52,265 bases of DNA from Intoshia linei (Eukaryota > Orthonectida > Rhopaluridae), in NCBI GenBank assembly GCA_001642005.1, contig LWCA01000117.1, positions 1-52,265 of the forward strand. Direction: 5' to 3'. This document shows, one piece after another, positions 51,001 to 52,265 of the stretch. The translations under genes and the position numbers were made by a program. The notes under the pieces were generated by a model that saw only the letters and a program-made list of their open reading frames with translations, searched no databases and was not told the origin of the DNA. How positions within the stretch are numbered: the first letter of the stretch is position 1; each line of letters begins with the position of its first letter.

Positions 51001-51769
51001 TTAATAAGATATAAACTGATAAAACATAAAAAAAATAAACACGAAGGAAATATAAAAATGTTTGTAAAAACGAACATTGGCCTATCAATTTTAAAATTAT
51101 ACAGTATTGGCCATATAATTATAATAATTCATAAAAAATTTTAATATGGTTATATTTTTTATTTTAACATAAGATTATAATTTAGAGCAAATGTAGAAAA
51201 CTGAGTTTTCATTCATTTAGAAAATGCATTGTTAAGCATTAAAACATTAATTCAACAAATAATTAATTCTAATTCAAATTTGCATCTAAAATATTGCGTA
51301 TTTAGATTAACACAATAGAGCAAGGGTGTCAATTATGTGGCCCGCGTTAATATATAAATTTTTATTTTTTACACATATTTCTTATTTTACAGTTATTTCA
51401 TATATTTTTCATGATTTATTTATTCATTATTACAATTTCAACATTATTTGTACACTTACTTTATTTTTATTGTTTCATATTTCATTTTATGAATTCAAAT
51501 TATTATAAATTAATTAAATTTGTTAGTTTTAACATAATTTTTTGAGTATAGATTTTTTTTGTGCGGCCCGCGTAATAATTTTTTTTCACATTTAACCCAC
51601 CAAGCAAATTGAGTCTGACACCCCTGCTATAGAGACAAAAATATGAAATTCTCTTTGTTGTTCACGTAATCGGTGCTAATATCGTTTTAATATAAATACT
51701 ATCATAGTTCTGCACGTTTATTTTTATTTTTGAAATTTCTTCATCTGTACTTGGAAAAAAACAGGACAT
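22494..51769 (-). CDS. unc-13: UNC-13/Munc13, synaptic vesicle priming factor (whole gene)
   Basis: About 37 exons in the order C2A, linker, C1, C2B, MUN, C2C predict roughly 1,600 aa, close to Munc13-1. The protein bridges vesicle and plasma membrane and helps open syntaxin for SNARE assembly, under Ca2+, diacylglycerol and phosphoinositide control. The block entries below list exons, residues and motifs. Splice phases agree at every junction except exon 8 to 9 (donor 47876 is phase 0 but the 40563 acceptor needs phase 2); either a GTTATT donor slightly downstream is used or a small exon lies in the 7.3-kb intron. Start: ATG at 51769 in a 70-nt exon whose GTATTT donor fits the phase of the C2A exon. 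End: either a final mini-exon (RDF, stop near 22482) or read-through to the stop at 22555. A poly(A) signal follows at 22432. Short introns mix with long ones loaded with transposable elements. Confidence 0.93.
22990..23283 (+). repeat. Helitron-like 3' fragment
   Basis: Part of the family related to 37700-37800 ('gagtcatgtttt.tgcaagttt.c.tt'). It ends in a decayed terminus, 'ctctcgggagagctagc...gtacattagagtcaaaatag', followed by T. It lies inside the last UNC-13 intron. Confidence 0.4.
23315..23879 (+). mobile_element. short Helitron-like element with both ends
   Basis: Starts TCCTTACTTATATATACTAC after an A and ends CAACCTAG before a T, as expected for Helitron insertion between A and T. 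It contains the family blocks plus a direct duplication of a segment of about 55-70 bases around 'acagttgtatcctgttaaca' (copies at about 23669 and 23713). The end hairpin is reduced to 'acgtagtaca'. At 565 bases it is an internal-deletion derivative. Confidence 0.6.
24396..30014 (-). CDS. unc-13: UNC-13 exons 18-35: MUN domain
   Basis: Exons 30014-29955, 29904-29807, 29766-29622, 29367-29299, 29214-29125, 29044-28785, 28422-28334, 28289-28166, 28082-27986, 27924-27781, 26735-26658, 26352-26275, 26180-26092, 25661-25518, 25468-25414, 25373-25302, 25225 to about 25079 (3' boundary uncertain) and 24717-24396. Landmarks: [83 protein letters not shown] and [20 protein letters not shown]. This is the rod that bridges the membranes and opens syntaxin. 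At the position of the Munc13-1 'NF' pair (N1128/F1131, in KNLDFW) the sequence reads SYLKFW, so F is kept and N is replaced by Y. The last exon also holds the first strands of C2C ([14 protein letters not shown]). Confidence 0.9.
26793..27286. mobile_element. pogo/Tc1-type MITE in UNC-13 intron
   Basis: Begins CAGTCCAAGTCCATGTTAAT after TA and ends ATTCCATAAATAAGGACTTGGAC. The terminal inverted repeat covers GTCCAAGTCC and continues with gaps through a 'taacggaa'-type stretch. CAGT ends and the TA target are typical of the Tc1/mariner/pogo group. About 494 bases, no coding sequence. A relative lies at 42668-43184. Confidence 0.65.
30838..35894 (-). CDS. unc-13: UNC-13 exons 12-17: pre-C2B helix and C2B domain
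   Basis: Exons 35894-35771, 34061-33955, 33110-32969, 32878-32837, 31182-31055 and 30953-30838. After the pre-C2B helix (KDG-type [10 protein letters not shown]) comes [63 protein letters not shown] and [10 protein letters not shown]. Both loop-1 aspartates ([11 protein letters not shown]) and the loop-3 acidic run (WDEDND) are conserved, so Ca2+/PIP2 binding is probably intact. The exon after it ([23 protein letters not shown]) leads into the MUN domain. Introns hold three Helitron-like copies and one hAT MITE. Confidence 0.93.
31300..32450 (+). mobile_element. Helitron-like copy, both ends missing
   Basis: Contains the family blocks from 'tagaattttataaagtccac' to 'aacaaaaaaaaattaagat'. At 31478-31632 a unit of about 60 bases ('gatgcggattttaaaatcat' to 'aatttaaatttaaaaaaat') is repeated about three times, giving a spurious open frame. 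The same triplication occurs at 46370-46520. Located in the intron between UNC-13 exons 15 and 16. Confidence 0.6.
34316..35285 (+). mobile_element. Helitron-like copy, 3' truncated
   Basis: Starts TCCTTATTTATATAC after an A, like the element at 23315, and carries the family blocks as far as 'gattccgttaattattgata'. No CTAG end or hairpin follows. It sits in the intron between UNC-13 exons 12 and 13. Confidence 0.55.
36256..36522. mobile_element. hAT-type MITE in UNC-13 intron
   Basis: Ends CAGGACCGTGTAAAG and CTCTGCACGGTCCTG form an inverted repeat. The flanks ATTAATAC (36248-36255) and ATTAATAA (36523-36530) are an 8-bp duplication with one mismatch. The element is 267 bases long and non-coding. 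Confidence 0.75.
37560..38300 (+). repeat. diverged Helitron-like fragment
   Basis: Old copy with the blocks 'gagtcatgtttttgtgcaag', 'gtgatgccttcacggctaaa' and 'aatctacgcattcctagtga' recognisable but heavily mutated. It lies in the long intron between UNC-13 exons 11 and 12. Confidence 0.45.
38840..40563 (-). CDS. unc-13: UNC-13 exons 9-11: pre-C1 segment and C1 domain
   Basis: Exons 40563-40503 ([20 protein letters not shown]), 39683-39615 and 39059-38840. The last encodes [13 protein letters not shown] followed by a complete C1 zinc finger: H-x12-C-x2-C-x13-C-x2-C-x4-H-x2-C-x7-C, all eight ligands present, with the typical UNC-13 motif [11 protein letters not shown]. This C1 type binds diacylglycerol and phorbol ester and lowers the energy barrier for fusion. 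The tryptophan of LLWG, which in Munc13s shapes membrane affinity, is kept. Confidence 0.92.
39804..40465. repeat. long inverted repeat (foldback MITE) in UNC-13 intron
   Basis: Two arms of nearly 190 bases, about 39909-40095 and 40168-40356, are almost perfect reverse complements. For example 'tagccttgtgttgatcgtca' at 40031 pairs with 'tgacgatcaacacaaggcta' at 40214. A loop of about 70 bases separates them. Weaker outer ends, 'tacattagggtgtga' and 'cacacacctaatata', sit next to TA. This looks like a fairly recent foldback element of the Tc1/mariner type; transcription through UNC-13 would make a long hairpin RNA. Confidence 0.8.
41690..42325 (+). mobile_element. Helitron-like copy, 3' truncated
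   Basis: Carries the GT-rich start ('atttgtgtgtgtatcaccgt') and family blocks to 'cagttaatataaataccaaa'. It then stops without the terminal hairpin. It lies in the 7.3-kb UNC-13 intron. Confidence 0.55.
42668..43184. mobile_element. pogo/Tc1-type MITE
   Basis: Starts CAGTTAAGTCCTTATGAC after TA and ends TAAGTACCTTGATTGTACTG before TA, with 'ttaacgg' motifs near the start. It shares internal sequence with 26793-27286 (for example the 'attagaaataattactatcg' region in opposite orientation). 517 bases, non-coding. Confidence 0.65.
44080..44415 (+). mobile_element. short Helitron-like element, divergent subfamily
   Basis: Has a 'gtctgtgtgtgttgcctttt' start, the 'gtcgtagaatttacaaaa' and 'gttttcgcgagtgatgtttta' blocks, and an end with 'tttgtacgaagtacataaca' hairpin followed by GCTAG/T. 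Only about 336 bases. Confidence 0.55.
46125..47627 (+). mobile_element. full-length Helitron-like element with nested hAT insertion
   Basis: Begins TCTTAATTATATAATATAC and ends in the 'gtgtagtacataacagtcaa' hairpin region with CCTAG before T. It includes the 60-base triplication at 46370-46520 and is interrupted by a 202-bp hAT MITE at 47083-47284. No coding sequence. It lies just downstream of UNC-13 exon 8, in the long intron. Confidence 0.65.
47083..47284. mobile_element. hAT-type MITE nested in a Helitron-like copy
   Basis: Ends CAGGATGGCTAAC and GTTGGTAACCCTG form an inverted repeat. The flanking 8-mers AATTTATG (47075-47082) and AATTTATA (47285-47292) are the target duplication. Comparison with the empty sites at 3725 and 32281 ('gaatttatgctattt') shows the insertion directly. 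The body is notably GC-richer than its surroundings. Confidence 0.85.
47876..48957 (-). CDS. unc-13: UNC-13 exons 5-8: acidic linker
   Basis: Exons 48957-48878, 48839-48466, 48369-48338 and 48174-47876, in phase with each other and with exon 4. The linker is rich in Asp, Glu, Ser and Asn, with a short recognisable core ([29 protein letters not shown]) and a basic [14 protein letters not shown] stretch. In Munc13s the region between C2A and C1 is poorly conserved and contains a calmodulin-binding helix; no convincing such helix was recognised here. The assignment to this gene rests on phase continuity and position rather than similarity. Confidence 0.65.
49163..51769 (-). CDS. unc-13: UNC-13 exons 1-4: N-terminus and C2A domain
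   Basis: Exons 51769-51700, 50797-50698, 49766-49649 and 49289-49163. They encode a start MSCFF..., the first strand [10 protein letters not shown], then [42 protein letters not shown] and [12 protein letters not shown]...EVPE. These line up with Munc13-1/UNC-13L C2A (YVTLKVQNVKSTTI, FEINR, WDTMVGTVWIPL, GEICGTK.PT). This C2 domain is known to homodimerise and to bind RIM rather than calcium. It is highly diverged. Its presence shows this is the long isoform. Intron 1 contains a hAT MITE and a pogo-like fragment; intron 2 a Helitron-like copy. Confidence 0.82.
49879..50600 (+). mobile_element. diverged Helitron-like copy in UNC-13 intron 2
   Basis: Starts TCCTTGTTTATATAAAG after an A, followed by GT-rich 'tttgtttgtctgtttgttca' and diverged family blocks to 'attgctacgcaattttttat'. 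The 3' end is missing. Confidence 0.5.
50868..50950. repeat. pogo-like MITE end fragment
   Basis: 'aagtccttattag', then 'agtccttattaacggaattt' and 'ttagcggaaattcccattaa', match the ends of the elements at 26793 and 42668. Only one end is present. Confidence 0.45.
51321..51626. mobile_element. hAT-type MITE in UNC-13 intron 1
   Basis: Starts CAAGGGTGTCAATTATGTGG and ends TGAGTCTGACACCCCTG, the widespread CAGGGGTGTCAAA-type hAT terminus, with internal 'gcggcccgcg'. Flanked by CAATAGAG (51313-51320) and CTATAGAG (51627-51634), an 8-bp duplication with one mismatch. 306 bases, non-coding. Confidence 0.75.
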
Positions 51770-51833
51770 TTCTTTTGAAAAAAATCTATTATAATTGGTT
51801 TAATTGAAAATACTAATTGGAGTCAAAAAAATT

Positions 51834-52222
51834 TCTGATAGAATTGTTGTATCGCAATCATATGTATCTTTGCTAAAAAAAGTAACTCAAAAACAGACGG
51901 ATTGAATGTATCCAAAAGGAAAAACTGTGATAGAAAAAATGGGACAGATGAAAGAAATCATATAATTATTATTAGAACCGCACTGAAAAATAGAAATTCC
52001 AGCTGCAATGAAATCGTATCTAAACTTAAAATCAAAAATATTAATTTATCAAGAAGAACAGTGAAGCGTAGACTGGTAGATGCAGGATACAAATCATACA
52101 AAAAAATTCGAAAACCCCTTTTTTCTACGCGAATGAAAAAATAAAGGATGGAATGGGCAAAGTTACATCAAAATTGGAAAGAGATCGATTGGAGTAAGGT
52201 TAGTGCTTTGGAATATTAACAA
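51834..52222 (+). pseudogene. broken Tc1-like transposase, N-terminal part
   Basis: A first frame (51834-51905) reads IVVSQSYVSLLKKV, the recognition helix of a paired-type HTH. After a frameshift a second frame gives KRKNCDRKNGTDERNHIIIIRTALKNR, SRRTVKRRLVDAGYKSYKKIRKPL, typical of the second HTH of Tc1 transposases. An in-frame TAA at 52142 interrupts before RMEWAKLHQNWKEIDWSKV, the lead-in to the first catalytic aspartate. The sequence then degenerates (SALEY, stop) where the DE of FSDE would be expected. It is therefore truncated, frameshifted and inactive. It starts 65 bases upstream of the UNC-13 ATG on the opposite strand, occupying the place where the promoter or 5' UTR would be. Confidence 0.75.
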
Positions 52223-52265
52223 AAATATAATTATATTTAAATTAATGAATTAATATTAATTAATA

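Noticed and set aside
1-52265. tRNA, rRNA or CRISPR features
   Set aside because: No cloverleaf-like GC-richer segments, rRNA core sequences or regular spacer arrays were seen on reading; a tRNA or Rfam scan would settle this.

Overview
The window is animal nuclear DNA. It is very AT-rich, its genes are split by GT-AG introns (several only 37-48 nt), and it encodes UNC-13/Munc13 (synaptic vesicle priming), SEC16 (ER exit sites), a septin-like protein and a CBP-type TAZ1 zinc-finger protein. It also holds many short DNA-transposon and Helitron-like repeats. The species cannot be named from sequence alone. Intact UNC-13 implies an animal with regulated secretion. The extreme AT content, tiny introns and divergent proteins would fit a fast-evolving invertebrate such as a reduced parasite, but that is only an inference. 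All exon models were built by eye from splice consensus, reading phase and family similarity.

Layout. 0.7-1.3 kb (-): first four exons of a septin-like gene running off the left edge, with altered G1 and G3 motifs. 1.3-6.2 kb: no gene; hAT transposase fossil, Helitron-like copy, 572-bp hAT MITE. 6.25-7.59 kb (-): single-exon secreted cysteine-rich protein of 445 aa, with a TATA box and poly(A) signal. 8.8-9.1 kb (-): truncated copy of a small acidic gene whose two complete copies lie at 19.5-20.0 and 21.8-22.2 kb (+). 9.9-15.0 kb (-): complete six-exon SEC16, about 1,010 aa. 15.0-17.7 kb: hAT debris and a Helitron-like copy. 17.69-18.21 kb (+): intronless 172-aa protein with one perfect TAZ1 domain, a KEN box and a basic tail. 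22.5-51.8 kb (-): complete UNC-13, about 37 exons and about 1,600 aa, in the order C2A, linker, C1, C2B, MUN, C2C. Its introns hold Helitron-like copies, hAT and pogo-like MITEs and a 660-bp inverted repeat. 51.8-52.2 kb (+): broken Tc1-like transposase, head-to-head with the UNC-13 start.

The genes do not form an operon. SEC16 (cargo export from the ER) and UNC-13 (regulated fusion at the plasma membrane) both act in secretion, but nothing shows they are coupled. The points most worth a second look are the stand-alone TAZ1 protein, the septin lacking its DTPG motif, the duplicated acidic gene family with a conserved upstream block, the repeat-built secreted protein, a tyrosine at the MUN 'NF' position of UNC-13, and a possible poison exon in UNC-13.
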